Assembly: GCA_019671135.1 (NCBI GenBank)
Contig: JAHRHY010000015.1
Span: 1,364,001 to 1,428,000 of the forward strand
From: Linnemannia hyalina
Taxonomy: Eukaryota; Mortierellomycota; Mortierellomycetes; Mortierellales; Mortierellaceae
Length of the DNA stretch: 64,000 nt
Direction: 5' to 3'
Position numbers and translations under genes: made by a program. Positions 24,135 to 35,400 of this stretch are shown in pieces. Position 1 is the first letter of the stretch. Every line of letters begins with the position of its first letter. Below the pieces are notes generated by a model. That model worked only from the letters and a program-made list of their open reading frames with translations. It was not told the origin of the DNA and searched no databases.

Positions 24135-24578
24135 ATCTCGACGATATCCATAGCGACTATGAGATGGGAATGTATATATGATACCAAGCATGTAAGACAA
24201 CCATTGTAACATTTTTTGTTTAACTATCCTACTAAACACCATGATATTCTTCAAACAACAAAGTCCTCTTATTTTTTGCACACCAATCTTTTGAATGTGT
24301 CCATCTACTATTAAACTGTACCCCTCACTGCAAGATTCAGCAGAGTAGTTCATGTATGTGATCATCTAATGCACTTGTACTCTCAACTGTATCTTAGGGG
24401 CGAAATACAGGGGAGAGATTACATTTAAAAAAAACATGTGCTGTCTATTGCTATTTTATTCTGTGTTCTGTTGCCCACTATGAAGAGATATGTCAGTTGT
24501 GGAAGTCAACACTCCGTTCCTTGGGCTTTGGATATTTTTTATATGCTTTTTATATCCTCTGCACATGGAGGGCCGCAA
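24079..24578. other. About 500-bp insertion at the 3' end of NLR-A
   Basis: The paralogues D and E read GAGCCGTCGAAAGCATAA at their stop. In NLR-A this is split: CCCGTCGG at about 24079 and AAAGCATAAATAA at about 24578 are separated by about 500 bp of AT-rich sequence unrelated to the other copies. I see no clear terminal inverted repeat, coding sequence or poly-A tail. It could be a small non-autonomous element or filler DNA from double-strand-break repair. Confidence 0.6.
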
Positions 24579-25551
24579 AGCATAAATAACAGACATTTTT
24601 TTTTTCATGAGTGACCGATGGTGCAACCATAAGAGAGGAAAATGTGCCACCTTGGTTCTCGATGGTCCGTGAACCAATGTTCCATGAGGGATGGGATGCT
24701 GTCTCCTTGCCCTTGGGTCTGTTAGGTCTGTTGCTGCTACTGACAAACAAACCTCTCTTTTTCCATATCTCGAAAGTCATAATTGAAAGGAGAGACAGTT
24801 CTGTCAAGGAAATAATTTACTCCGCATCTTTTTTTTCCACTCCTCTTTCCTCCCTTTGGTCTTTCAACTTCATCGCCAAACAACGGTGATCGACATCTTT
24901 GAGGACGATTACTCAACAAGTCAGCGCGATACTGGATATCTCCTGCTTTCGCTGCAGAATCAAGGAGAGGGAAGGATGACATGCTTTTTGTGCGATGTTA
25001 TCTTCTCCAATCATTAACCATATGGAACTTGGGAAGAAAGGGGTGAAAGGGGTGAAAGGATGATCCAAGCGTTGGCTATTGAACAAACAACAAGGGCCAA
25101 GCCAACCACACCACGTCTGCCTTGTCTGGGGGACGTGGGTGCATGAACAGAGAGAAGAGGAAAAAGAAGGTGGGAAATACTTTTTGCACCGTTAGTGTTC
25201 TGATAATCTTTGTCACCGAATGGTGAAAACGGGCAAAAGGAAACTGGGGGTAAAGGAAACTAATGTGGGTGTTAGTTTGGCAAGAAAGTAAATGTATACA
25301 ACAGGAACAACAATGGCGCCTTTCTCGCTGTTTGCCCACAGTGTGAACCCTGAATACATAAACACACTTCTTTTCTTACTTTGTTTCTTTTCTCTTCTTT
25401 TACAAAATATCAATCTCACTCATCCATTTTTTCCTCCCTTTACACTTGATATCCCGTCTCCTCGCTCCCTCACTTCATCGCGCAACTCTCATACACACAT
25501 ACACTCACACCTCAGTTTTCCTTCAAGAGGCATCCTCTTCGCTAACAGGAA
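24579..25551. repeat. Shared NLR 3' flank plus PCYOX1 promoter block (unit junction)
   Basis: 24579-24935 matches the 3' flanks of NLR-D (51920-52250) and NLR-E (61740-62058). 24936-25551 matches the PCYOX1 upstream block at 14410-15004 and 52277-52872. No separate gene is seen. Confidence 0.7.
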
Positions 25552-25680
25552 ATGAGAATCGGATACTTTTCAAAGGAGCCATAACAGGACGATGTGTAAC
25601 GACAGAGGAGTGTCAAGAACGCGTTACTCGTGTGCGGGTGGCGGTTGTGATTGTTGTCGTTCTTGGCGACAATCAATCCT

Positions 25681-27001
25681 GCGATAAAATAAGGTTTAGA
25701 CTAGAAGAAGGTTGCATTAGGGCCAAGCAGGAACGATCTCTTATGTCGTTCCTGGTGGCTTAGTTCTAGCTAGTTCATGTTATTGCAAAAAGATGGGGTG
25801 GCTAGGCAGTGGCGGCGATGCCTTAGGTTAGCAGTCATATTCTTTAGTAGACATAGTATTAGTAGTGCGCCGAGCCCTCTTGTCTGCTCTTTGTCCTTTT
25901 ACACATCACTTCTTGGACGAGAGCTGTATTGACAAGAGTTTCGCTGGCGCGCTGCAGTGTATTGTTTTGTGTGATTCTTTTTAGGACGTTATTATCACTT
26001 TCCCCCTCTCCAACCTACAACCCCCCTTCCCCCCCCCCCCCCCCCGTACCAATTGAGGACTTAACAGCGGTCCTAAAACTCTGGCCGTCGACCCTCTCCC
26101 CTGAGTAACAGCGAATAGGCAAATGTCCGAGGGGGTGTAGCGAGGATGGTCAATGGTCTGAGTGCAGCTCAATAGCACCGCTGATGAACCTAAAAAGCAA
26201 TAGAAAGCAGGGGACTAAGTTTAGATTTTTGGTGGCGATTGTCGGCTGTCGGTTCTTTAGGATCCTCTGTGCCGCAGATATGATACTCAGGGACGTTGCT
26301 GGTCAGAACCCGAACAACAAGAAGGTGCTGACCCAGAGTGGCGCCATCAACAGCTCTTCAACCTTTACGAGGATGAACAATGGGGAATAGCCAGTGGAGC
26401 TCTAGTTACGGAGAATGGAGGCACAAAGGACTCGTGAATAAAAAATACATCTGATCAATTGTCTCTTTTGTCGACCTGGATCTGAATCTGAATTCGATTG
26501 TTCCTAGCTGATAACCTTATTTGAGACTACCCTGATCCTGATTTGGTGATCAGTTGGATAGTTGGATGTGTTCGTATTTCGCTTGTCTTGTCTTGATGCT
26601 GTTGGCTGTTCCGAAGTGGTTCCAGGAGCTCTTGCAGGTGTCAAGAAAGACAAAGTGGAACAGTGGCTCATGACTCTCCCCTCACCTTTCTCCCACCTTC
26701 TTGTCGTCCGACATGCATGCGTATCGATCACAAAGGTAACAGAAAGGGAAAGAAGAAAAATAAAGTAATGCGTGGTATGGACGCACAGGGACAGTGGCTG
26801 GAGAACTTACAAACAAGCGAACAAACAAACAAACGAACAAGCGAACAATTCACACACACGCCATCGCGCATCCTTATATTTCTATCTTCTTCTTCCTCTT
26901 CCCTCTTCCTCGCTTTCCGCCTTGCACGCACTTTTCACTCACTTTACACTTTCAACTCCAAGACTCATTCAGTTGTCTGTTCACCTCTTCCTCCTTCCTC
27001 C
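25681..27001. other. Unrelated 1.3 kb insert within PCYOX1 copy 2
   Basis: This sequence is absent from the other units. It holds a poly-C run (26029-26045), a 59-codon frame ending at the TGA near 26433 that looks protein-like (LFNLYEDEQWGIASG), and near its right end a promoter-like stretch with CTTATATTT at about 26871 followed by C/T-rich DNA. No terminal repeats were identified by eye. It may be captured genomic DNA or a degraded retroelement (a TGGCGCC at 26338 resembles a primer-binding site, but this is weak). Confidence 0.45.
26029..26045. repeat. Poly-C tract
   Basis: About 17 consecutive C residues, preceded by a second C run at 26021-26026. An unusual homopolymer for this window. 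Confidence 0.8.
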
Positions 27002-28525
27002 ATCATATCCTCTCCACCAACTCGCGCGCGGAGTTTATTTCTCTCAGTATTCATGCCCGACTTTCGAATGCAGAGACGATTGCAAAGATCTTTTCGCCAG
27101 AGGTGTTGTCGAAGGATTTGTTGGATCGATTGTATTCGAACAGGACATGGGTTAAGCATAAGGAGTGGAAGGCGTATCCTAACCTGAGGCCTATTTCTCT
27201 GGTGGAGGGGGAGGATAGTGCAGAGCCCGAGTTTGTGGTTGGTGACGGAGAGAGTGCGTCATCGGAGCAGAAACAGGCAGTGTTTGAGAAGCATACCCGA
27301 AAGCAGCACGAACAGGATGCACAGAAGAAGGCGATTGAGGCTTGGGGACAGGTGGAGGTCGTTCCGGGTGTGTTTTATGTCAACTCCTTTGAGCCTCTCA
27401 TCTCCGTAAGTGTCTATGTCTTCTCATTGTTGTTGTACACTTATTCTGTTATGTGTTGAGAAAAGTGAATGCCTTCATTAACGCGTTTGTTATTATCTCT
27501 TTTGTTTTGTTGTGGATTGATGTGATATAGACGATGGAGACGGAAACGATTGCAGGAAAGAACATTGCCAGGCTGTTGCGCGACCGGATCGTAGGACAAT
27601 GCCCAGTGGAAAAGATAGTCAAGCGATAAAACAAGCATCAAAAGCACGTACACACTTAAGCACTCACACGAATAAAATGGCCCATTAGTTATCTTTTGTT
27701 GTTGTGGATGTGATGCATTGTAATTTGTAAGGCATACAGGTGATGCAGGGATGAGGCTGGGCTGGACAAGGACAAGGATCAAGAAATCGATCGATTGAAA
27801 GGGGAGTGCTTTAGGCGCAAATAAAATCAAGACGGTGCAAATGGCATGATGGGACGAAAGGCAGTGTAAGTGGGCTAAAACATCTTTTTGTTCCTTTTCT
27901 ACTTTTTCTTCCTTCACTCACTTCTCTTCCTCCTTCGACATTCACCTCCCCTTTGTCATCGTCAACACCTTTTCCCCTCATTCGCCATCCTCTTTTCCTC
28001 TCGCATTCGTCTTTCTTGCATTCATTCGTCAGACTCCTGCATCAGGAACCTGCCCCCTTCGCCATAACAACCATACACCTGTCCAAGTGGGAGTACGCTT
28101 TGTACAGCAAAAAGAGCAGCAACGAAAATGGTTCACACGCTGTCCTCTGAAAGATCTTTCTCTAACAAGCATCCAATTGACTTTTCACAACATAGTCAAC
28201 ATACTCCCTCTCCTTCAAAGCTCATAACTGGTCACTTTCTTACAAAGGACAAGACCAATAGCAACCTAATTGCTCCACAGCCCGGAGACTAGTGCCTCAC
28301 ACACATCTCAAAAAAGTAGGTATTCTCTGCTAACGATTGTCTCTGCGCCAATGATATTGAAGACTTCAACTCTTACCCACGGAGGAACAGGTTCAATTCT
28401 AATGGGATGTTCACGCCATCTCTCTATTCAGACACACCAAAAAAGAACAAAACAAAACAATACAAAATTTCTTAGTCAGCCTTGCTGAAGATCATACAAA
28501 ACGAAAATAACAAGCAGGAAACACA

Positions 28526-28872
28526 GTAAGTGCCTTGGTCTTTTTGATAGCAACCCCATCAGAAGGCTTCCTTGCATGTCCACAACACGACTCATGGTGC
28601 TAATTTCTTTGTGCTTTGTGTGCTGGCATCGTTTTCTTGCAGTGCTCACTCTTGCTACTCGCCATCTTCGCCACCCTCACCATCTCCGCTGTTAGTCGAC
28701 CGACTCTAAATCCATCTTTTCAAACCTTGTACACGACCACAGAAACACCTCAAGGTACGCACTTTGTAAAACCTGCATTACCCTTCCATGCCAACCTTGC
28801 AAATGCGCCTACACAATTGTTATTGAATACTAACATTCATTCATTGTCATTTTATCCATAACAGCTCGCAAC
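28526..28872 (+). promoter_or_regulatory. Spliced 5' leader of NLR-B
   Basis: Donor GTAAGTGCC at 28526, acceptor TTGCAG at 28642, leader exon 28643-28754, donor GTACGC at 28755 and acceptor ATAACAG at 28864. The leader exon has a TAG in the frame of the downstream ATG, so it is untranslated. Confidence 0.6.
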
Positions 28873-31800
28873 ATGGTCAACAAACCTTCCAACCAACCAG
28901 GTCCGCATGTTCCTAGCGACACTGGCAAAGACAATGATGCCCAGGGCGTCAGGAAGCGCGACGTAATCCACGAAATCTTCAGCTTCTCCAAAAAACCCAA
29001 GACCAAAGAGGTCGATGTTACGGCCACCAACCAGGAATTGAGTACTCAAGACCTTCCTCAAGTTGTAGGACCGCCTACTGCATTCTCAGCCAGTGACATC
29101 CACTCTATGGACAATCACGTTCTTGCTTCCACCCCTCTAGTTGACAATCCCCTGCCTACACCTGTTGAAACCAAGTGGATCTCGAACATCTTTCTCGAGA
29201 ACTTGCCCTCGCCTATGGTGAAAACTGAGTTGCCTGCTGTCTATGATCGCATTGAGGTCACTCAGCAGTTGGCCTATTGCTGTGCCTTGCTTCTCCACGG
29301 TTCGTTTCTTCCCCAAGTCACCGCTGCTGAACTTGAAGAGCAGGCCCGCGATCCCGCCATAACACTGCAGAGGTTCCCAAACCTCAACAAGAAGGAACTT
29401 GATTGGCTTGCAGAGATGGGCAAGAACTTGCCTGCGAAGGAACGTATCTCCTGGTTGGGAACACGCATGGTAGACGAGTTTGCCAAAGATGTCCTCAAAG
29501 ACTCGACCGAGATTGCTGAGATTGTCCTTCTTGGCCCTGTCTTGGACAAGGAGACTTACCGCAGCCTGCTGTCGTGCACCATCACCGCATTCGAGCAGTC
29601 TGTTCTTCTGAATGTCGATCTACTGCAAGGCGTAGTTCAGTTGGTCCAAGTGGCCCCTCCTGACTCTCTGATCTCGGACGACTTGGTCAAGATCCTCCGT
29701 GTCCTTAGGATTTGCTTGCAGGACACCCACCAGAAGTCCTCGGCACACCCTTTTCATCTCACGTTGGCACTGTCGCGACTTCTTGACGTGATGGCAGAGC
29801 ACAAGGTCAAGGATTTGAACCGCGTCGAGGATCGTGAGCCTTTGTCGGGAATCTTGTCAGGACTAGAGGGTAGCTCGGATCCGTACCTGATGTACCAAGC
29901 TTGCTATGCGTTCCAGGCGCTGCAGTATATCCCTGATGATGAGAGCGCTCTTCAATCAGTTCTTCGACACGGGACTGGGGTTGTCAATGGCCTCATCCAG
30001 GTTTCAGGCGTGTTCAAGCTGGATCTAGAAGCAGTTCTTGAGGGTCTAAGCAACCTTCAAGAAGCACTCGGTGGCATCATGGGAGTTGCCAGTGATGTCT
30101 ACAAGGGTGTGAACTCTGTGATGGAGAGCGGCCGTGGAGTTCTGGATGGTCTCAAGGAAGGATTCTCTGAAGGAAAGAAGCGTCCATGGTACGCAGCCAT
30201 CCGTGTTGCTCAGGCTCTTCTCCAAGCTGGCCAGCTGAAGGATCTCAACCAACTCATATACGAGGCACCTTGTCGTGGTGACCCCTTGTTCCAATGGGGT
30301 ATCTGCCAGCTTCTGGGAGAGATCGCATCCGATGTTATCTGGGATACCAATGTCCGCCAGCAAGCCGTCGACTTTCTCGGAGACCTGTACAAGAACGATT
30401 CACAGTGGGGAGAGGACGAGGGCGTCAAGACCTGGATGTTTCAGATTATTGGTCAACTCAGTACTGTTTCTGACCAGGCCGTCAAGACCATTGCCATTAC
30501 CTTGCTCAAAGTCCTCCACCAAGATCAAGGCACCACCATCCGACTTCCATACCCGCTGAGGAACCGTCTTCCTCCGCCTACATTGTCTCCGATCCTGGCC
30601 CGCGTTCAAAACATTACTCCCCTCGAATACGATTTGTGCCAGTATCAATTCCAGCGATTGCAGCAGCATCGCCAGACGGTCTATATCCCACCGTTGGCGA
30701 AACCTAATCTGAAGGCCAAAGATGAGGATATCTTCCCTCTGCTGGAGAAGGTGTTAGAGTTCCTGGCGAGCGAGCAACAAGTGATGTTGGTACTGGGTGA
30801 CTCTGGGTCTGGCAAGTCGACATTCAACCGCCATCTCGAACATCGACTCTGGACCGATTACAAGCAGGGTGGGCCTATCCCCCTGTTCATCAACCTTCCC
30901 GCCATCGACCACCCAGACCAGGATTTGATCGCCAAGCATTTGCGGGCCAACAACTTCAGCGACGATCAGATCCAGGAGATCAAGCAGCACCGCAAGCTTG
31001 TCCTCATATGCGATGGGTACGACGAGAGTCAGCAACAGGACAACCTCCATCGAAGCAATGCGCTGAACCAGCCAGGACAGTGGAACACCAAGGTGGTCAT
31101 CAGTTGTCGTACCCAGTTCCTCGGACCCACCTACATCGATCGGTTCAAGCCGCAGCCGACAGATTGTTACGCTACTGCTCCTCAGGATGTCTTCCAAGAA
31201 GCTGTCATCACCCCCTTCTCCAAGGATCAGGTCGAGAGCTATGTCGAGCAGTATGCCCAAGATCCACAGATGGCGCTTTTATTCAGAAACCAGAGCCAGT
31301 CTGCCTGGTCCTCGGAGGAGTACATGTACAAGTTGACAGCCATCCCCAATATCATGGATCTCGTCAAAAACCCATTCTTGCTCACTCTCGCTCTCAAGGC
31401 TCTGCCTGGCCTGGTCGCGTCGAACAAGGATTTTGCGAGCATTCGCATCACCCGCGTTCGCCTTTACGATATGTTTGTAGACCAATGGTTGGAGACGAAC
31501 CGACTACGCATCCAACCCAACAAGCTGAGCCAGAAGGACCTGGAAGCATACACCTCCCTGATGGACGACGACTTTATTGGATGCGGAGTCGGCTACCTGC
31601 TTCGTCTAGCTGCGGCCATTTTCAGGGAGCAGGACGGCAAGCCGGTTGTCCAGTATGTCCATCGACAGGACAAGGACTCTTGGAAGGCGGAGTTCTTTGG
31701 GACTAATCCCGAGGCCACGTTGCTCCGTGAGGCCTCGCCGTTGTCGCGCACGGGCAACCAGTTCCGCTTCGTACATCGATCAGTGCTGGAATATCTTCTC

Positions 31801-34230
31801 TCTCGCGTCATCTTCAACCCGGTCGAGAATGTGGGGGAAGACATGGATCCACAATCTGAGACCGCATCCCCTACCGCTCTCTCGTCGAACGGCAACAACC
31901 CCCTGTTCCAGAGGAACCTACTTGGTGAGCCATCCATCATCCAGTTCCTGTGCGATCGGGTCAAGTCAACCCCAGATTTCGAGCAACAACTCCGGGCTGT
32001 GATCGACCTGTCCAAGTCCGATGAGACTGCAACCATCGCCGCCATCAACGCCATTACGATCCTCGTCCGAGCTGATGTGGCCTTCCACGGTGCCGATCTC
32101 CGCGGCGTCAAGATCCCTGGTGCCGACCTTTCGGGTGGTCAGTTTGACTATGCGCAGTTCCAAGGAGCAGACTTGACGCGTGTCAATCTTTCGAGGAGCT
32201 GGTTGCGAGGGGCGGATTTGAGCGGCACAAAGATGGATGATGTCCAATTTGGGGAACTACCGTACCTGGAGTTCGAAAATAGTGTGCGTACCTGTGCCTA
32301 CTCGCAAGATGGAAGAATGCTTGCCTTAGGTGTAGGGTTTTTGAGAATTGACGTTAGCATTTACGACACCTCATCATGGACGAGCACCTATTCCTTTACA
32401 GGACCGGATGACGTGCGAACTATGGCATTTTCACCCGACGGCACAAAGGTCGTGTTTGGAGGGAATGATGGGTTTGTTAGGCTGTGGGATTGTGCCAGCG
32501 GCCAAGAGATATTCGTCATGAATGGGCACAAGAAAATTTTGAACTCCATTGCCTTTTCGCCCTGTGGCCAACAAATCGCCTCGGCTGGATATGACCGAAC
32601 AGTACGAGTGTGGGATTCTCAGACCGGAGAGAGTCTCTTTGGCTTGGAGGGTCACACGGATGAGGTCCAAAGCGTCAAGTATTCTCCGAGCGGAGAGTGG
32701 CTGGTGTTGGGCGGTTCTGATGGTACGATTCGGTTTTGGAACTCGGAGACAGGAGCAGCAGGGATTGTTTTGCACTCTTCCTTGGGTGCGGTTTGCACTC
32801 TTGCCTTTTCTTCTGATGGACGGTGGATAGCTTCTGGTCATACGGATGGCGGATTGCAACTTTGGTACGCGGTGTCTGGAGAGCCAGGTCCTGTCCTGCA
32901 TGGTCATACCTTTAACGTTACGGGTATTGCGTTTTCTCCAGACAGCCGGTGGATCGCTTCTTCCAGCGGTGACCACACAGTGAGACTATGGGATGCGTCG
33001 ACAGGCACTCCCATTAATACGCTGTCTAGCCATAAGTCCTTTGTGCACGATGTCGTCTTTTCTCCGAATGGCCATCAAATCGCATCAGGTGGTACTGACA
33101 CAAGAGTGCGACTGTGGGATGTCGACTCTATATTGACGTCGAGTGTTAAGCAGCAGGATCAAATCGGGCCAGTAAGGAAGACAGTGTACTCCCCAGATGG
33201 CCAAGCTATACTTACAAGAGGTCAAACCGTCAAGCAATGGGATTCTATGACAGGAGTGCCCGTACCACTTTCGATCGAGTTATCGGAATTTCTATTAGTC
33301 GAATCCGTGTCATATTCATTAGACGGCATCCCAACCGCTGCCGTCGATCAAAACGGGACTGTTCGATTGTGGGAGCTTCAGGAAGGAGGACGAAAGACTA
33401 CTCTGGAAGGCTCATGGTCGGCGGAGTACGCTACCATGTCGCCTTGCTGTCGTTGGATCGTGTCTGTTGACCGGGACGATACCGTGACGTTGTGGGACCT
33501 TGACAACACTCAACAAAAGCACGTACTTATTGAGAATAGCGGAGTCAATCAAGAGGAATTCATCTGCTTGGCATTCTCGACGACTGGACATCAGCTCGCA
33601 GTCGGAACTGGGACTGGCAACATCTGGCTCTTCGATCCTCAATCGAAAGGTCTAATAACGTTCAAGTCGACACATTGGGTTATTGCGGCGATGTCGTTTT
33701 CGCCGGACTGCCGGCAGCTTGCAGTCGGGACCGATGGATGCTCGGTCTACCTTTGGAACTTCCAGTCAGAGGAGCGTGCTATCGAGCTGGAAGGACACAC
33801 ACAGATGGTGAAATGCATTGCCTACTCACCTTGCGGCGAATGGATTGCTTCCGGCAGTGCGGACTATACAGTTCGAGTCTGGCGCAGGCGGCAACCGCCA
33901 GGTAATACGGAGAACTGGTCGTGTGTTTCGACAGTCCGTGGTTACTTTGGCGTAGTCAGTGACATTGCCTGGAGTCCGACCGTCCCTATGGAATTTGTCA
34001 CTGGCTGCGAGGACGAATCAGTCCGGGTCTGGCGAGTGTCGATCGATGGTGAGGATGTTGTCGTCAAGATGCTCTGGGGTACTAATCTTGCGGTTCTTCA
34101 CGCCGAGGGTCTTGTGCTTAAGGGTACAACTGGTCTTGGTTTTACAGAGCAGAAGTTGTTGGTCCAGTGCGGCGCCATTGACGATTCATTGACATTGGAG
34201 GAAGATGGACGATCGGATGTTGAGGAGTAG
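28873..34230 (+). CDS. NLR-B: ARM-like/NACHT/pentapeptide/WD40 receptor without myristoylation glycine (1785 aa)
   Basis: Same architecture as NLR-A. The start reads MVNKPSNQ: Gly2 is Val and Lys7 is Asn, so myristoylation is not expected. The helical domain is nearly identical to NLR-A. NACHT: GDSGSGKST at about 642-650, LICDGYDES, VISCRTQFL and FVHRSVLEYLLSR. The pentapeptide linker and about 14 WD40 repeats follow. WD40 blades differ from the paralogues mainly at exposed positions (for example ASSSGDHTVRLW in blade 6 where NLR-A has ASSSWDETVRLW). The tail is short (LTLEEDGRSDVEE) and lacks the DDYT repeats, like NLR-C next door. The frame is uninterrupted, so it is likely functional. Confidence 0.85.
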   Translation: MVNKPSNQPGPHVPSDTGKDNDAQGVRKRDVIHEIFSFSKKPKTKEVDVTATNQELSTQDLPQVVGPPTAFSASDIHSMDNHVLASTPLVDNPLPTPVETKWISNIFLENLPSPMVKTELPAVYDRIEVTQQLAYCCALLLHGSFLPQVTAAELEEQARDPAITLQRFPNLNKKELDWLAEMGKNLPAKERISWLGTRMVDEFAKDVLKDSTEIAEIVLLGPVLDKETYRSLLSCTITAFEQSVLLNVDLLQGVVQLVQVAPPDSLISDDLVKILRVLRICLQDTHQKSSAHPFHLTLALSRLLDVMAEHKVKDLNRVEDREPLSGILSGLEGSSDPYLMYQACYAFQALQYIPDDESALQSVLRHGTGVVNGLIQVSGVFKLDLEAVLEGLSNLQEALGGIMGVASDVYKGVNSVMESGRGVLDGLKEGFSEGKKRPWYAAIRVAQALLQAGQLKDLNQLIYEAPCRGDPLFQWGICQLLGEIASDVIWDTNVRQQAVDFLGDLYKNDSQWGEDEGVKTWMFQIIGQLSTVSDQAVKTIAITLLKVLHQDQGTTIRLPYPLRNRLPPPTLSPILARVQNITPLEYDLCQYQFQRLQQHRQTVYIPPLAKPNLKAKDEDIFPLLEKVLEFLASEQQVMLVLGDSGSGKSTFNRHLEHRLWTDYKQGGPIPLFINLPAIDHPDQDLIAKHLRANNFSDDQIQEIKQHRKLVLICDGYDESQQQDNLHRSNALNQPGQWNTKVVISCRTQFLGPTYIDRFKPQPTDCYATAPQDVFQEAVITPFSKDQVESYVEQYAQDPQMALLFRNQSQSAWSSEEYMYKLTAIPNIMDLVKNPFLLTLALKALPGLVASNKDFASIRITRVRLYDMFVDQWLETNRLRIQPNKLSQKDLEAYTSLMDDDFIGCGVGYLLRLAAAIFREQDGKPVVQYVHRQDKDSWKAEFFGTNPEATLLREASPLSRTGNQFRFVHRSVLEYLLSRVIFNPVENVGEDMDPQSETASPTALSSNGNNPLFQRNLLGEPSIIQFLCDRVKSTPDFEQQLRAVIDLSKSDETATIAAINAITILVRADVAFHGADLRGVKIPGADLSGGQFDYAQFQGADLTRVNLSRSWLRGADLSGTKMDDVQFGELPYLEFENSVRTCAYSQDGRMLALGVGFLRIDVSIYDTSSWTSTYSFTGPDDVRTMAFSPDGTKVVFGGNDGFVRLWDCASGQEIFVMNGHKKILNSIAFSPCGQQIASAGYDRTVRVWDSQTGESLFGLEGHTDEVQSVKYSPSGEWLVLGGSDGTIRFWNSETGAAGIVLHSSLGAVCTLAFSSDGRWIASGHTDGGLQLWYAVSGEPGPVLHGHTFNVTGIAFSPDSRWIASSSGDHTVRLWDASTGTPINTLSSHKSFVHDVVFSPNGHQIASGGTDTRVRLWDVDSILTSSVKQQDQIGPVRKTVYSPDGQAILTRGQTVKQWDSMTGVPVPLSIELSEFLLVESVSYSLDGIPTAAVDQNGTVRLWELQEGGRKTTLEGSWSAEYATMSPCCRWIVSVDRDDTVTLWDLDNTQQKHVLIENSGVNQEEFICLAFSTTGHQLAVGTGTGNIWLFDPQSKGLITFKSTHWVIAAMSFSPDCRQLAVGTDGCSVYLWNFQSEERAIELEGHTQMVKCIAYSPCGEWIASGSADYTVRVWRRRQPPGNTENWSCVSTVRGYFGVVSDIAWSPTVPMEFVTGCEDESVRVWRVSIDGEDVVVKMLWGTNLAVLHAEGLVLKGTTGLGFTEQKLLVQCGAIDDSLTLEEDGRSDVEE

Positions 34231-35295
34231 GAAGTGGATCATGGTAGTGAGAAGGCGATCAGCAAAGCTAATAGAATACATATGTTGTGTACTACGCCTT
34301 CGTGCCTTTGAAGGTCGTTTTCTGACTGCTGTTGCATGTTTCGTAGCCTTGACTTTCATGGAAGAACAAACCGAACGACATGTACTTGTTTTGTTTGTAG
34401 TGAATTGGCAGGCGACATCCCTGATTCAAAAACTGATCAACCGATGTGCTCCTGGATCCCCGTTTGCACATACTGTAGTTGATAACCCTATCTGATAACC
34501 AAATTACAGTACTTTGATCGATGAATGAAAATGGCAGCAGGATATTTCGTGACCTGTGCGCACACAAGGATGCCATATGAAAGTAGGGCTCGGTGAGAGA
34601 TGCCTCGACCTTCATGGATTGTTACTTTTGTTAGTTGCCTTTGAAGAGTACAACTCTACTTTCCCCTTTGGATAGTCGGTCAGCAGCGACAAGGTACAGG
34701 GTTGGGAGAACAATAACAATAAAAGAAGAGGCGAAGATCTGCAAGGCCATGGCTCACTATCTTCGAAAAAGACAAAAGTCATGTGGGTTGGGCTAAGGCT
34801 CCTTCTTTTCTTTGGCACTTTGATTCTCTCCTTTACTCCCTCCCTCCTCCAACGCCATCACCCTTCTCTTCCATCACCAACACCCCTCCTTACATCCGAC
34901 ATCCGGCTCTCCTTTACATTCCTCGTCTTTGTTCATCTGGCCCTCGTGCATACAGGGAAGAGCACGTCTCCCAAAGCCAGAACAACAATAAAACAAAAAA
35001 AAAGATGTTAATGACCTCCTCAAAGTGCTCAATTGCTTATTTGTCTCCCTCCCGACCCGCCTTCAGGAAGAGCAAAAGAGAAAATAGTAGGGCGTTCCCG
35101 TACCTGTGACGCTGTGAGTGTTTGTGCTGTGTCATGTGTACAACAGGAAAATGCAAGGGAGTGAACAAACCAACCTGTTGATTTTTTTGTCGCTAGAGCC
35201 TTTCACTCACGTTTCTCGACACGACACCCTCCATCAACTCCAAAAGCAACACGTTTCTGAGCCTAACCACATCACACTCCAGCAACCACGAAAAG
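34231..35295. other. Intergenic region between NLR-B and NLR-C
   Basis: No supported gene and no PCYOX1 remnant, unlike the other unit junctions. 34800-34960 is C/T-rich and promoter-like. This unit therefore has a different origin or has lost its left half. Confidence 0.5.
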
Positions 35296-35400
35296 GTAAG
35301 GGTATCGCTCCCTCTCCCTCTGGACATACTCCCCCATCATTGTTTAGTTTGCATTGCTAACAACATGCCAATTGTCATATTAAATATTAGCATTCGCAAC
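35296..35400 (+). promoter_or_regulatory. 5' leader intron of NLR-C
   Basis: Donor AAAAG|GTAAGG at 35296 and acceptor TATTAG at 35390, followed by CATTCGCAACATG. The CGCAACATG context is the same as at the start of the other NLR genes, which supports the ATG at 35401 even though the protein begins differently. Confidence 0.5.

Larger units (their letters stand above)
25552..27628 (+). pseudogene. PCYOX1 copy 2, interrupted pseudogene
   Basis: The start block matches the intact gene, but after TTTTCAAAG about 230 bp are missing, which removes the rest of exon 1 including the first Rossmann strand and the exon 1 donor. Similarity stops at about 25680 in the first intron. It resumes only at about 27002, inside exon 4 (ILSTNSRAEF...), and then runs intact through exon 5 to TAA at 27626-27628. 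Exons 2, 3 and the first part of exon 4 are gone and unrelated DNA fills the gap. It cannot bind FAD as made. A truncated reading frame from the inserted DNA into exon 4 is open, but its expression is doubtful. Confidence 0.85.

Noticed and set aside
26184..26390. 68-codon frame in the PCYOX1 copy 2 insert
   Set aside because: No recognisable motif, and a different frame over the same bases looks more protein-like; kept only as part of the insert description.
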